The notes: generated from the sequence alone by a model not told the origin. A DNA stretch of 64,000 nt from Algibacter sp. L3A6 (GCF_009796825.1 NZ_CP047030.1:2565001-2629000), one strand, 5' to 3'; shown: positions 1 through 9,522, counted from the first letter of the stretch. A program made the numbers and translations.

Positions 1-620
<620 letters not shown>

Positions 621-763
621 CGCCTGTTTTTTTAAAAGTTATACAATTAGAAGTATTATAAAATAAGTTCATGATTTTTGTTTCAATATGTTAAGATATT
701 TGTTTATCCAAAGCGATAAACGCTGTATGCTAAAGGATTTAGATCTAATAGCGAGCAGCTATA

Positions 764-873
764 ACTTAAGGTGGTTATAGCGATGGGGCTCACCTCTTAC
801 CATTCCGAACAGAGAAGTTAAGCCCATTAGCGCCGATGGTACTGCATTTGTGGGAGAGTAGGTCGTTGCCTTT
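764..873 (+). rRNA. rrf: 5S ribosomal RNA
   Basis: The segment beginning AAGGTGGTTATAGCGATGGG and containing CCATTCCGAACAGAGAAGTTAAG is a typical Bacteroidota 5S rRNA. Its 5' and 3' ends pair (GGTGGTTATAGCG against the terminal GTAGGTCGTTGCC region). It lies about 145 bases after the 23S end, as expected for an rrn operon. Ends are approximate by a few bases. Confidence 0.95.
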
Positions 874-879
874 TTTATT

Positions 880-910
880 CCTCAACATTTATTTGTTGAG
901 GATTTTTTTT
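880..910 (+). terminator. Intrinsic terminator of the rRNA operon
   Basis: CCTCAACA (880-887) pairs with TGTTGAGG (894-901) around a six-base loop and is followed by a run of eight T. It lies directly after 5S rRNA and closes the rrn operon. Confidence 0.9.
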
Positions 911-1436
911 GCAATAAACTCAACCTAAATAATTATTGGTAAGGTGTAATCTAGAAGGGAATATGCTTAGTTATATTTCTGCGTAAGCGATATTGTTCTG
1001 TTGGTTATGAGCTAGTTTTATAAGGATATATTAGAACTATTGTATTTAATACATTAATAAATAGAAAAATACGTATAACTACGCATTTCTTGTAAGTAGT
1101 ATTTGTCTTATATTTGTATTGCTATTAATTAGTTCTTAGGGAGAATTAATGAAAACTCTGAATCGTAATGATTTGGAGTTTTCGCCTTTTACAGACTTTC
1201 TTTTTTATAACATGCCTGATTTATGTAATTGGTAAGGTTAGCAATTGAGAATTAATAAGTTTTATAGTTATCTACGCGCTATTTTTAAACTAATTTAAAA
1301 GGTTTTTTTAACTTTTTGTACATTTACTCCAAGTAATTAGCCTTATTATAGTGCATGGTGTATTTTATGTTGCAGTTTTAATTTGTGGCTCAATAGTTGA
1401 TTTAATCTTTAAGGAAATCTTGAAAAGTATTATTTT
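911..1436. other. 526-bp intergenic region, no convincing gene
   Basis: This is AT-rich spacer between the rRNA operon and the gene at 1437. It contains a perfect -7 type box TATATTTG at 1109-1116. About 35 bases downstream is a 13-bp hairpin (1152-1164 with 1170-1182, loop GTAAT), followed by a T-rich stretch near 1199-1206. These could outline a small RNA of roughly 85 nt. No tRNA or conserved protein is seen. A 28-codon frame at 1149-1235 overlaps the hairpin and is not supported otherwise. Confidence 0.5.
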
Positions 1437-1883
1437 ATGAAAAGTATATTTATAATTATTGCAGTTTTAGCTTTAAACATAACTAAAGCTCAAATATTAG
1501 AGCCTGTTAAATGGGAGACTTCAGTTAATAGGGTATCAGATACTGAATTTGATTTAATAGCAACTGCAACTATAGACTCTGGTTGGCATTTATATTCACA
1601 AACGGTTCCAGAGGATGGACCTATAGCAACGAGTTTTAGTTTTGATGGAAATGGTAAATTTCTTAAAAAGGGAAATACTAAAGAAGATGAAGGTCATGTG
1701 GTAGATGATCCTATTTTTAGTATTAAGATAAAATATTTTGATGATAAGGCTACCTTTAAACAGCGTATAAAGGTCAAAACAAAAAAAAGCTTTACTGTAG
1801 AAGGCGTGGTTAATTTTATGGTATGTAACGATAGTAGATGCTTATCTCCAACAGAAGAGGATTTGTTGTTTACGGTTGAGTAA
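1437..1883 (+). CDS. Secreted DsbD N-terminal (alpha) domain-like protein
   Basis: This 148-residue protein has a short signal peptide (about residues 1-18, ending TKA) followed by one immunoglobulin-like domain resembling the periplasmic alpha domain of the thiol-disulfide reductase DsbD. Family hallmarks are the SGWHLYSQTVP segment near residue 50 and a C-terminal cysteine pair in VCNDSRCLSP, with four residues between the cysteines. The transmembrane and thioredoxin parts of full DsbD are missing and no partner is adjacent. It may exchange disulfides with a DsbD or thioredoxin-like protein in the periplasm, but this is inferred from the fold only. It appears monocistronic, ending at a bidirectional terminator shared with metK. 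Confidence 0.75.
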   Translation: MKSIFIIIAVLALNITKAQILEPVKWETSVNRVSDTEFDLIATATIDSGWHLYSQTVPEDGPIATSFSFDGNGKFLKKGNTKEDEGHVVDDPIFSIKIKYFDDKATFKQRIKVKTKKSFTVEGVVNFMVCNDSRCLSPTEEDLLFTVE

Positions 1884-1951
1884 TTGAGCCTTTAAAAGTT
1901 ATACTTATGTTCTTATTAATATTACGGAAATAGTATTTGATATTGTTATAT

Positions 1952-1986
1952 AAAAAAAGTGATCAACTTAGTTGATCACTTTTTTT
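1952..1986. terminator. Bidirectional intrinsic terminator between converging genes
   Basis: A 16-bp perfect stem (1952-1967 with 1971-1986) with loop TTA has A7 on the left arm and T7 on the right arm. It can therefore stop transcription in both directions. It serves the plus-strand DsbD-like gene and minus-strand metK. Confidence 0.92.
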
Positions 1987-2011
1987 ATTATTTAAACTTT
2001 ACTCGTAGATG

Positions 2012-3265
2012 TTACAATCCGAAAGCGGCTTTTACTTTATCTACATAATCTAATTTCTCCCAAGTAAATAATTCAACATCTAATGTTATTGATTCACCAT
2101 TTGGTTGTGAGAATGATTTAGTAACTGTTTCATTTTTACGTCCCATATGGCCGTATGCAGCGGTTTCGCTATATATAGGAGCTCTTAGCTTTAAACGCTC
2201 TTCAATAGCAAATGGACGCATATCAAACAGTTCTGTTACTTTTTGTGCAATCTCTCCATCGGTCATGTTAAAGGTACAGGTTCCGTAAGTATCTATAAAG
2301 ATTCCCATAGGTTCTACAACACCGATAGCATAACTAACTTGTACTAAAACTTCACTAGCAACACCTGCTGCTACTAAATTTTTAGCAATATGTCGTGTAG
2401 CATATGCAGCACTTCTGTCTACTTTACTTGGGTCTTTTCCAGAAAAAGCACCACCACCGTGTGCACCTTTCCCACCGTAAGTATCTACAATAATTTTTCT
2501 ACCCGTTAAACCAGTATCACCATGCGGTCCACCGATTACAAATTTACCGGTAGGATTGATATGATATTTAATATCGTTGTTGAATAAATTTTGAATAGCT
2601 TCAGGTAAATCTGCAACTACACGTGGAATTAAAATTTCAACTATATCTTTTCTAATTTTAGCAAGCATTACGTCATCCGCATCAAAATCGTCATGTTGTG
2701 TAGAAACAACAATCGCATCAATACGTTGTGGTACATTATCATCGCTATATTCAATAGTTACTTGACTTTTAGAATCTGGTCTTAAGTAAGTAATGTCTTT
2801 ATTTTCGCGACGTAATTCAGCTAAAACTTTTAGAATTCTATGAGATAGATCTAAAGCTAATGGCATAAAGTTTTCTGTTTCGTTACTAGCGTAACCAAAC
2901 ATCATACCTTGATCTCCTGCACCTTGTTCTTCTTTAGTACCACGATCTACACCTTGGCTAATATCGTCTGATTGTTCGTGTATAGCAGAAAGCACACCAC
3001 ACGAATTTCCATCAAACATATATTCACCTTTGGTGTATCCAATTTTGTTAATGGTATCTCTAGCGATTTTTTGAACGTCCAAATAAGTCGTCGATTTAAC
3101 TTCGCCAGCAAGCACTACTTGTCCAGTAGTAACTAGAGTTTCACATGCTACTTTTGATTCGGTATCAAAAGCTAAAAAATTGTCGATTAACGCATCACTA
3201 ATCTGATCCGCCACCTTATCTGGGTGTCCTTCAGAAACACTTTCCGAAGTAAATAAATAAGCCAT
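2012..3265 (-). CDS. metK: S-adenosylmethionine synthetase
   Basis: The enzyme makes S-adenosylmethionine from methionine and ATP in the cytoplasm. All three domains are present in 417 residues, somewhat longer than the E. coli enzyme and typical of Bacteroidota. The N-terminal SVSEGHPDKVADQISDA motif carries the ATP/metal residues His14 and Asp16. The hexapeptide GAGDQG is near residue 117, and the phosphate-binding glycine-rich loop GGKGAHGGGAFSGKD is near 265. The start is fixed by the conserved MAYLFTSESVSEGHPD opening. The gene is transcribed alone, with a SAM-II riboswitch in its leader, so it is probably repressed by its own product. Confidence 0.98.
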   Translation of the reverse strand: MAYLFTSESVSEGHPDKVADQISDALIDNFLAFDTESKVACETLVTTGQVVLAGEVKSTTYLDVQKIARDTINKIGYTKGEYMFDGNSCGVLSAIHEQSDDISQGVDRGTKEEQGAGDQGMMFGYASNETENFMPLALDLSHRILKVLAELRRENKDITYLRPDSKSQVTIEYSDDNVPQRIDAIVVSTQHDDFDADDVMLAKIRKDIVEILIPRVVADLPEAIQNLFNNDIKYHINPTGKFVIGGPHGDTGLTGRKIIVDTYGGKGAHGGGAFSGKDPSKVDRSAAYATRHIAKNLVAAGVASEVLVQVSYAIGVVEPMGIFIDTYGTCTFNMTDGEIAQKVTELFDMRPFAIEERLKLRAPIYSETAAYGHMGRKNETVTKSFSQPNGESITLDVELFTWEKLDYVDKVKAAFGL

Positions 3266-3310
3266 ATTATATTATTTTATAGCAAGATTTGACGAAAACG
3301 TCGAAGGAAG

Positions 3311-3413
3311 TTTACACTGCCTTTAGCATTTTTATTTGTAAAAAATTAATTTCAATGTTTTTGAAACTTTATTTAGTACAAAGAGGTTGCAATCAGTCAA
3401 ATCTTTCCTCTGT
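3311..3413 (-). promoter_or_regulatory. SAM-II riboswitch upstream of metK
   Basis: Read on the minus strand, stem P1 is AGAGG (3411-3407) pairing with CCTCT (3386-3382). It encloses GATTTGACTGATTGCAA, very close to the SAM-II loop consensus GATTTaaccgtaTTGCAA. The 3' partner contains the diagnostic GCTAAAGG (3327-3320). Loop bases ACTG (3397-3394) are complementary to CAGT (3319-3316), which gives the H-type pseudoknot. The linker between P1 and GCTAAA is unusually long at about 54 nt. SAM-II aptamers are known ahead of methionine/SAM genes including metK in Bacteroidota. The identification rests on recalled consensus, not on a covariance search. Confidence 0.85.
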
Positions 3414-3425
3414 TATATGTGGCTG

Positions 3426-3433
3426 CAAAAATA
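3426..3433 (-). promoter_or_regulatory. Probable metK promoter -7 element
   Basis: On the minus strand this reads TATTTTTG, a perfect match to the Bacteroidota TAnnTTTG box. It would start transcription just ahead of the SAM-II P1 stem, as a riboswitch leader requires. A matching TTG at -33 is not clear. Confidence 0.55.
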
Positions 3434-3482
3434 GAAAAATAAAAGGAATTGCGAATTCATTTAGAGTTTTTTAACCTAAAAT

Positions 3483-3513
3483 TTGCTTAATAAGTTTTAT
3501 TTATAAATATTTG
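3483..3513 (+). promoter_or_regulatory. Probable promoter of the ilv operon leader
   Basis: TTG (3483-3485), 20 bases, then AATATTTG (3506-3513) is a one-mismatch fit to the flavobacterial TTG-N19/21-TAnnTTTG promoter. Transcription would begin near 3520, about 65 bases before the leader peptide. Confidence 0.5.
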
Positions 3514-3584
3514 ATGAATCTAATCTTCAGCAACACCTATATACAGAATGTTTTGGGGAAGAACGATTGAATTTATAATATAGG

Positions 3585-3641
3585 ATGAAAAAGAACTCTT
3601 TAATTAAAACGTCTATTAATGTCATTGTGATTATTTCATGA
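3585..3641 (+). CDS. ilv operon leader peptide (attenuation)
   Basis: The open frame encodes MKKNSLIKTSINVIVIIS, 18 residues. Five are Ile and two Val, and INVIVII sits immediately before the stop. It lies between a promoter-like sequence and an intrinsic terminator, upstream of genes that make isoleucine and valine. This is the expected layout of a branched-chain attenuator: ribosome stalling at Ile/Val codons 3615-3635 would leave the antiterminator arm 3649-3664 free. The frame is too short for ordinary gene finding. The function is inferred from composition and position, and both are strikingly specific. Confidence 0.8.
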   Translation: MKKNSLIKTSINVIVIIS

Positions 3642-3648
3642 TGCACTC

Positions 3649-3708
3649 GGAACGTTTTTTTAAATCTTAATATGTTAAAAAGCCTTCCTTTTAGAGAAGG
3701 CTTTTTTT
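3649..3708 (+). terminator. Attenuator: antiterminator and terminator of the ilv operon
   Basis: The terminator stem is AAAAAGCCTTC (3677-3687) with GAAGGCTTTTT (3696-3706), followed by further T. The upstream segment GGAACGTTTTTTTAA (3649-3663) can instead pair with TTAAAAAGCCTTCC (3675-3688), sequestering the terminator's 5' arm. The two structures are mutually exclusive. The antiterminator begins eight bases after the leader-peptide stop codon, where a terminating ribosome would mask it. Confidence 0.8.
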
Positions 3709-3952
3709 ATTGTAAATTTTTGATTTTTTGGACATAGTAAAAATATCGAATTAAATAATTGATAATCAAGTAGTTGATAGGTGTTTTAGGTTTGTGAATT
3801 TAACCTAAAAAACGAATTATAAATCGTTTTAAATGGCTAATAAATTAATTTCGAGCATTATTTCAAAGAATGAAGAGTTTTTAATGAAATTCATAAAAAC
3901 CTAAATTATTAAAATAAAAATACAGTAAAAGATAAAATTATCCGCAACAAAA

Positions 3953-5635
3953 ATGAAGGAACTCAATAAACATAGTAAAAGGTTAACTCAAGATGAATCT
4001 CAACCTGCATCTCAAGCGATGTTATACGCGGTAGGTTTGACTGATGAAGATATGAAAAAAGCCCAAGTGGGTATTGCTAGTACAGGTTACGATGGTAATC
4101 CTTGTAATATGCATTTGAATAACTTGGCTGCTGAAGTGAAAATTGAGTGTAAAATAGCAGATTTAGTAGGTTTAGGGTTTAATACTATTGGTGTTTCCGA
4201 TGGTATTTCTATGGGAACTTCAGGAATGAATTACTCTTTAGCTTCTCGTGACATTATCGCCGATTCTATTGAAACGGTTATGAATGCACAAAGTTATGAT
4301 GCTTTAATCTCTGTTGTTGGTTGTGATAAAAATATGCCAGGAGCTGTTATTGCTATGTTACGTTTAAATCGTCCGTCTATAATGATGTATGGAGGAACAA
4401 TAGCATCAGGAAAATATAAAGGAAGAAAATTAAATATTGTTTCTGCTTTTGAGGCCTTAGGTCAAAAAGTAGCAGGAGAGATTGGTGAAGAAGAATACAG
4501 AGAAATTATAAAAAGTGCTATTCCAGGAGCAGGAGCTTGTGGTGGTATGTATACTGCAAACACAATGGCTTCGGCTATAGAATGTATGGGGTTTGCATTA
4601 CCTTATAACTCTTCTATTCCAGCAGAGAATCCAAATAAATTATCTGAAAGTGAAAGAACGGCAATCGCTATCAAAAACCTTTTAGAATTAGATTTAAAGC
4701 CTTTAGATATTATTACTAAAAAATCTATTGAGAATGCTATAGCTCTTGTAAATGCTTTAGGTGGTTCTACCAATGCGGTATTACACTTTTTAGCTATTGC
4801 ACATGCTGCGGATATCGAATTTACTTTAGAAGATTTTCAACGTGTTAGTGATAGAACACCTTTAATAGCAGATTTAAAACCATCTGGAAAATATTTAATG
4901 GAAGATGTTCATGGTGTAGGAGGAACTCCAGCAGTAATGAAATACTTATTAGATAATGGTTATTTACATGGTGATTGTTTAACAGTAACAGGAAAAACAT
5001 TAGCTGAAAATTTAGCAGATGTTGAACCGCTTACTTTTGAAGATGACCAAGACGTTATATTTCCTAAGGATAAAGCATTAAAATCTTCAGGGAATTTGCA
5101 AATTCTTTACGGAAACTTGGCAATAGAAGGTGCTGTAGCAAAAATATCAGGAAACGAAGGTTTGTTATTTGAAGGTAAAGCTGTGGTTTACGATGGAGAA
5201 CAAGCTGCAAACACTGGAATTTCAAACGGGGAAGTAGAAAGAGGTGATGTAGTCGTCATTAGATATGTTGGTCCTAAGGGAGGTCCTGGAATGCCAGAAA
5301 TGTTAAAACCAACATCGTTAATTATGGGAGCAGGTTTAGGAAAATCTGTAGCATTAATTACTGATGGTCGTTTTTCTGGAGGAACACATGGTTTTGTTGT
5401 GGGCCACATTACACCAGAAGCTCAAGAAGGTGGAGCAATTGGATTATTAAAAACCGGTGATAATATTAGAATTAGCGCCGAAGATAATTCAATCAACGTT
5501 TTACTTTCTGATGAAGAATTAGCTGAAAGAAAATCACAATGGATTCAGCCAGCTTTAAAACATACAAAAGGAATATTATATAAATATGCAAAATCTGTAG
5601 CATCGGCGTCTAAAGGCTGTGTGACAGATTTATAG
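3953..5635 (+). CDS. ilvD: Dihydroxy-acid dehydratase
   Basis: This is the penultimate common step of isoleucine and valine synthesis: it dehydrates 2,3-dihydroxy-3-methylvalerate or -isovalerate to the 2-keto acid. Three iron-sulfur ligand cysteines are visible at Cys51 (NPCNMH), Cys124 (VVGCDKNMPG) and Cys196 (GACGGMYTANTMA). At 560 residues it has the full family length and ends at the normal C-terminus. It is the first structural gene after the attenuator, and ilvB follows after 39 bases. The start ATGAAGGAACTC precedes a conserved N-terminal region. Confidence 0.98.
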   Translation: MKELNKHSKRLTQDESQPASQAMLYAVGLTDEDMKKAQVGIASTGYDGNPCNMHLNNLAAEVKIECKIADLVGLGFNTIGVSDGISMGTSGMNYSLASRDIIADSIETVMNAQSYDALISVVGCDKNMPGAVIAMLRLNRPSIMMYGGTIASGKYKGRKLNIVSAFEALGQKVAGEIGEEEYREIIKSAIPGAGACGGMYTANTMASAIECMGFALPYNSSIPAENPNKLSESERTAIAIKNLLELDLKPLDIITKKSIENAIALVNALGGSTNAVLHFLAIAHAADIEFTLEDFQRVSDRTPLIADLKPSGKYLMEDVHGVGGTPAVMKYLLDNGYLHGDCLTVTGKTLAENLADVEPLTFEDDQDVIFPKDKALKSSGNLQILYGNLAIEGAVAKISGNEGLLFEGKAVVYDGEQAANTGISNGEVERGDVVVIRYVGPKGGPGMPEMLKPTSLIMGAGLGKSVALITDGRFSGGTHGFVVGHITPEAQEGGAIGLLKTGDNIRISAEDNSINVLLSDEELAERKSQWIQPALKHTKGILYKYAKSVASASKGCVTDL

Positions 5636-5674
5636 TAAGTAACGATTACAAGAGCAAGAAGAAAATATATAGAG

Positions 5675-7411
5675 ATGAAAGACACTCAAACCATAAAAAA
5701 ACAAGCAAATAATACGCAAGCAACTGTGCGTATTTCTGGTAGCGAAGCAATTATCCATTGTTTATTAGCAGAAGGCGTAGACATTCTTTACGGCTACCCA
5801 GGTGGTGCGATAATGCCCGTTTATGACGAATTATACAAATTTAGAGATAAAATTCATCATGTTTTAACACGCCATGAGCAAGGTGCAGCGCATGCAGCTC
5901 AAGGTTATGCTCGTATTTCCGGAAAAGTAGGTGTAGCTATGGCTACTTCTGGTCCTGGAGCTACCAATTTAATTACGGGTATTGCCGATGCTCAAATAGA
6001 TTCTACACCGTTAGTATGTATTACTGGTCAGGTCGCATCTCATTTATTAGGTAGTGATGCATTCCAGGAAACTGATATTGTGGGAATATCTACTCCAGTT
6101 ACTAAATGGAATTGCCAAGTAACAAAAGCATCTCAAATTCCAGAAGCTATTGCGAAAGCATTTTATATCGCTAAAAGTGGCCGTCCGGGTCCTGTTTTAG
6201 TAGATATTACAAAAGATGCTCAGTTAGAAGAATTCGATTTTAAATACGAAAAATGTACAGGTGTAAGAAGTTATAATCCTATACCAGATACAGATACAGC
6301 AGCTGTAAAAGAAGCTGCAAAATTAATTAACGCTGCAAAGAAACCAATGATCGTTTGGGGACAAGGTGTTATTTTAGGAAAAGCAGAAGAAGAGTTAAAA
6401 GCAGTAATAGAAAAAGCAGGAATTCCTTCAGCTTGGACAATTCTTGGAGCATCAGCAGTACCAACATCTCATCCTTTAAATGTAGGTATGGTTGGTATGC
6501 ACGGTAATTACGCACCAAATGTTTTAACCAATCAATGTGATGTTTTAATTGCTATTGGTATGCGTTTTGACGATCGTGTAACGGGTAGTTTAAATACTTA
6601 TGCTAAGCAGGCTAAAGTGATTCATTTTGAAATTGATCCAGCAGAGATTGATAAAAATGTGAAAACAGAAGTTGCCGTTTTAGGAAACTCTAAAGATAGC
6701 TTATCACAATTATTACCATTATTAGATGCAAAGTCTCACGATGCATGGTTACAAGAATTTAAAGACTTGTACGCTATTGAGTTTGATAAAGTAATTAGAG
6801 AAGATTTAACCCCAACCAAAGAAGGTATTACTATGGGAGAGGTTATTAATCAAATAAATAAGGAAACAAAAGGTAATGCCGCTATAGTTTCCGATGTTGG
6901 CCAACATCAAATGATTGCTTGTCGTTATGCCGATTTTAATATTTCAAAAAGTAATATTACTTCAGGTGGTTTAGGTACAATGGGCTTTGCGCTTCCCGCA
7001 GCTATTGGTGCTAAAATGGCAGCTCCAGACCGTGAAGTTGTAGCTATTATCGGTGATGGTGGTTTTCAAATGAATATACAAGAATTAGGAACTGTTTTTC
7101 AGCAGAAAACACCTGTAAAAATTGTAGTTTTAAATAACGAGTTTTTAGGAATGGTGCGCCAATGGCAACAATTATTTTTCGATAAACGTTATGCATCTAC
7201 AGAAATGACAAATCCTAACTTTGTGGCCATAGCAGAAGGCTATTACATTAAAGCTAGAAAAGTTGTAAAACGAGAAGAGTTGGCAGATGCTGTTAAGGAA
7301 ATGATTGAATCTAAAGAATCGTATTTCTTAGAAGTATGTGTGGAAAAAGAAGGAAATGTTTTCCCGATGATTCCTACTGGAGCTTCCGTATCAGAAGTAA
7401 GATTGTGCTAA
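5675..7411 (+). CDS. ilvB: Acetolactate synthase, large (catalytic) subunit
   Basis: This thiamine-diphosphate enzyme condenses pyruvate with pyruvate or 2-ketobutyrate. The 578 residues contain an N-terminal PYR domain with the catalytic Glu68 in RHEQGAAHAAQGYAR, a central FAD/DHAP-synthase-like domain (about 210-345), and a C-terminal TPP domain with the GDGGFQMN...NNEFLG metal/diphosphate motif near 460. The catalytic subunit is followed 21 bases later by its regulatory partner ilvN. The first 18 residues are a polar extension before the conserved domain. Confidence 0.98.
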   Translation: MKDTQTIKKQANNTQATVRISGSEAIIHCLLAEGVDILYGYPGGAIMPVYDELYKFRDKIHHVLTRHEQGAAHAAQGYARISGKVGVAMATSGPGATNLITGIADAQIDSTPLVCITGQVASHLLGSDAFQETDIVGISTPVTKWNCQVTKASQIPEAIAKAFYIAKSGRPGPVLVDITKDAQLEEFDFKYEKCTGVRSYNPIPDTDTAAVKEAAKLINAAKKPMIVWGQGVILGKAEEELKAVIEKAGIPSAWTILGASAVPTSHPLNVGMVGMHGNYAPNVLTNQCDVLIAIGMRFDDRVTGSLNTYAKQAKVIHFEIDPAEIDKNVKTEVAVLGNSKDSLSQLLPLLDAKSHDAWLQEFKDLYAIEFDKVIREDLTPTKEGITMGEVINQINKETKGNAAIVSDVGQHQMIACRYADFNISKSNITSGGLGTMGFALPAAIGAKMAAPDREVVAIIGDGGFQMNIQELGTVFQQKTPVKIVVLNNEFLGMVRQWQQLFFDKRYASTEMTNPNFVAIAEGYYIKARKVVKREELADAVKEMIESKESYFLEVCVEKEGNVFPMIPTGASVSEVRLC

Positions 7412-7432
7412 TAAATTAAGATCTAAAATAAA

Positions 7433-7969
7433 ATGAATCAAGATATACAATCATTTACGATTTCAATTTATACCGAAAATAATATCGGATTATTAAATCG
7501 TATTTCAGCTATTTTTCAGCGTAGACACATAAATATAGAAAGTTTAACAACATCACAATCAGAAATTGATGGTGTAAATCGCTTTGTTATTGTCGTTAAT
7601 ATGTGCGAAGAGCAAGCTATAAAAATTGTTAAACAAATAGAAAAACAAGTAGAAACTATTCGTGCATTTTATCATACTGAAGAGGATACTATTTTTACAG
7701 AGTCGAGTATGTTTAAAATAAAATCTGAATTATTGTTTAATGAACCTCAAATTCAGAATATTATAAAAGAAAGTTATGCTCGAATTGTAACTGTAAATAA
7801 AGATTTTTTTGTGTTAGAAAAATCAGGAAGACGTGTAGAAATCGAAAATTTGCGCAAAGAACTAAGCGTTTACGGTATTATGCAGTTTGTACGTTCTGGC
7901 CGTATTGCAGTCACTAAAGAAGAAATGAAAGTAACAGAAGTGCTTAAAGCCTTCAATAATAAATACTAA
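7433..7969 (+). CDS. ilvN: Acetolactate synthase, small (regulatory) subunit
   Basis: The regulatory partner of the preceding large subunit, 178 residues. An N-terminal ACT domain (about residues 7-82) carries the NIGLLNRISAIFQRRHINIESL signature region that binds valine in this family. A C-terminal ALS_ss_C-like domain follows (about 90-175). Known homologues confer feedback inhibition and raise catalytic activity. It lies between ilvB and ilvC with short spacers, consistent with one mRNA. Confidence 0.96.
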   Translation: MNQDIQSFTISIYTENNIGLLNRISAIFQRRHINIESLTTSQSEIDGVNRFVIVVNMCEEQAIKIVKQIEKQVETIRAFYHTEEDTIFTESSMFKIKSELLFNEPQIQNIIKESYARIVTVNKDFFVLEKSGRRVEIENLRKELSVYGIMQFVRSGRIAVTKEEMKVTEVLKAFNNKY

Positions 7970-7981
7970 TTAAATTATAAA

Positions 7982-9457
7982 ATGGGAAATTATTTTAACA
8001 CCTTATCATTAAGAGATAAATTAAATCAATTATCTAAATGTAGATTTATGGACTCTTCAGAATTTGAAGATGGTGTAAATGCTTTAAAAGGTAAAAAAAT
8101 TGTTATAGTAGGTTGTGGTGCACAAGGTTTAAACCAAGGTTTAAACATGAGAGATTCTGGTTTAGATATTTCTTATGCACTTCGTGATGCTGCCATTGCA
8201 GAAAAACGTCAATCTTTTGTAAATGCAAGTGATAATGGTTTTACTGTTGGTACTTACCAAGAGTTAATTCCTACTGCAGATTTAGTGTTAAATTTAACGC
8301 CAGATAAGCAACATACAAGTGTAGTAAAAGCAGTGATGCCTTTAATGAAAAAAGGTGCAACCTTATCTTATTCTCACGGTTTTAATATTGTTGAAGAAGG
8401 AACTCAGGTTCGTGAAGATTTAACCGTAATTATGGTGGCTCCAAAATGCCCAGGTACTGAGGTTAGAGAAGAATATAAAAGAGGTTTTGGTGTGCCAACT
8501 TTAATTGCCGTTCACGAAGAAAACGATCCAGAAGGAAAAGGTTGGGCACAAGCAAAAGCTTATGCAGCAGCAACTGGTGGTGATAGAGCAGGTGTTTTAG
8601 CATCTTCTTTTATTGCTGAAGTAAAATCTGATTTAATGGGAGAGCAAACTATTTTGTGTGGTTTACTTCAAACAGGTTCTATTCTTTGTTTCGATAAAAT
8701 GATTGAAAAAGGAATTGATGCTGGTTATGCTTCTAAATTAATTCAATACGGTTGGGAAACTATTACAGAAGGTCTTAAATATGGTGGTATTACTCACATG
8801 ATGGATCGTTTGTCTAACCCAGCTAAAATTAAAGCTTTTGAACTTTCAGAAGAATTAAAAGATATTATGCGTCCGTTATTCCAAAAGCATATGGATGATA
8901 TTATTGAAGGTCGTTTTTCTGCAGGAATGATGGCAGATTGGGCTAACGATGATAAAGATTTATTAGGATGGAGAGCTGCAACAGCAGAAACTGCATTCGA
9001 AAAAACTCCAGCTGGTGATGTTGAAATTTCTGAACAAGAATTTTATGACAACGGTGTATTAATGGTTGCTATGGTAAGAGCAGGTGTAGAATTAGCTTTT
9101 GAAGCTATGACAGATTCTGGAATTATTGCAGCTTCTGCATACTACGAGTCTTTACACGAAACGCCACTTATTGCAAACACTATTGCAAGACGTAAATTAT
9201 ACGAAATGAATGCCGTAATTTCGGATACTGCTGAGTACGGATGTTATTTATTCGATCATGCTTGTAAGCCTTTATTAGCAGATTTCATGAAAACTGTTGA
9301 TACAGATATTATCGGTAAGCCTTACGCAACAAGTAATGGTGCAGGTGTTGATAATGCTAAATTAATTGAAATAAATGCAGCTTTAAGAAATCACCCAGTA
9401 GAAAAAGTTGGTACATTCTTAAGAGCATCTATGACGGCTATGAAGCCAATAGTTTAA
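7982..9457 (+). CDS. ilvC: Ketol-acid reductoisomerase, class II (long form)
   Basis: It converts acetolactate or acetohydroxybutyrate to the dihydroxy acids using NADPH and Mg2+. At 491 residues it is the class II form with a duplicated C-terminal knotted domain, as in E. coli, rather than the ~330-residue class I enzyme. The N-terminus YFNTLSLRDKLNQLSKCRFM and the Rossmann motif GCGAQGLNQGLNMRDSG (near residue 44) match this class closely. It lies 12 bases after ilvN. Confidence 0.98.
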   Translation: MGNYFNTLSLRDKLNQLSKCRFMDSSEFEDGVNALKGKKIVIVGCGAQGLNQGLNMRDSGLDISYALRDAAIAEKRQSFVNASDNGFTVGTYQELIPTADLVLNLTPDKQHTSVVKAVMPLMKKGATLSYSHGFNIVEEGTQVREDLTVIMVAPKCPGTEVREEYKRGFGVPTLIAVHEENDPEGKGWAQAKAYAAATGGDRAGVLASSFIAEVKSDLMGEQTILCGLLQTGSILCFDKMIEKGIDAGYASKLIQYGWETITEGLKYGGITHMMDRLSNPAKIKAFELSEELKDIMRPLFQKHMDDIIEGRFSAGMMADWANDDKDLLGWRAATAETAFEKTPAGDVEISEQEFYDNGVLMVAMVRAGVELAFEAMTDSGIIAASAYYESLHETPLIANTIARRKLYEMNAVISDTAEYGCYLFDHACKPLLADFMKTVDTDIIGKPYATSNGAGVDNAKLIEINAALRNHPVEKVGTFLRASMTAMKPIV

Positions 9458-9522
9458 TTCTTTAAACATATTTTTAAAACCATTTTAGTCTAAACGGACC
9501 AACAGGTTTTACATATTAATAT

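Noticed and set aside
1149..1235. 28-codon frame starting MKTLNRNDLEF
   Set aside because: It overlaps a 13-bp hairpin, has no recognisable product and no supporting neighbour. The hairpin explains the sequence better.
3289..3474. 61-codon plus-strand frame antisense to the metK leader
   Set aside because: It runs through the SAM-II riboswitch and metK promoter on the other strand.
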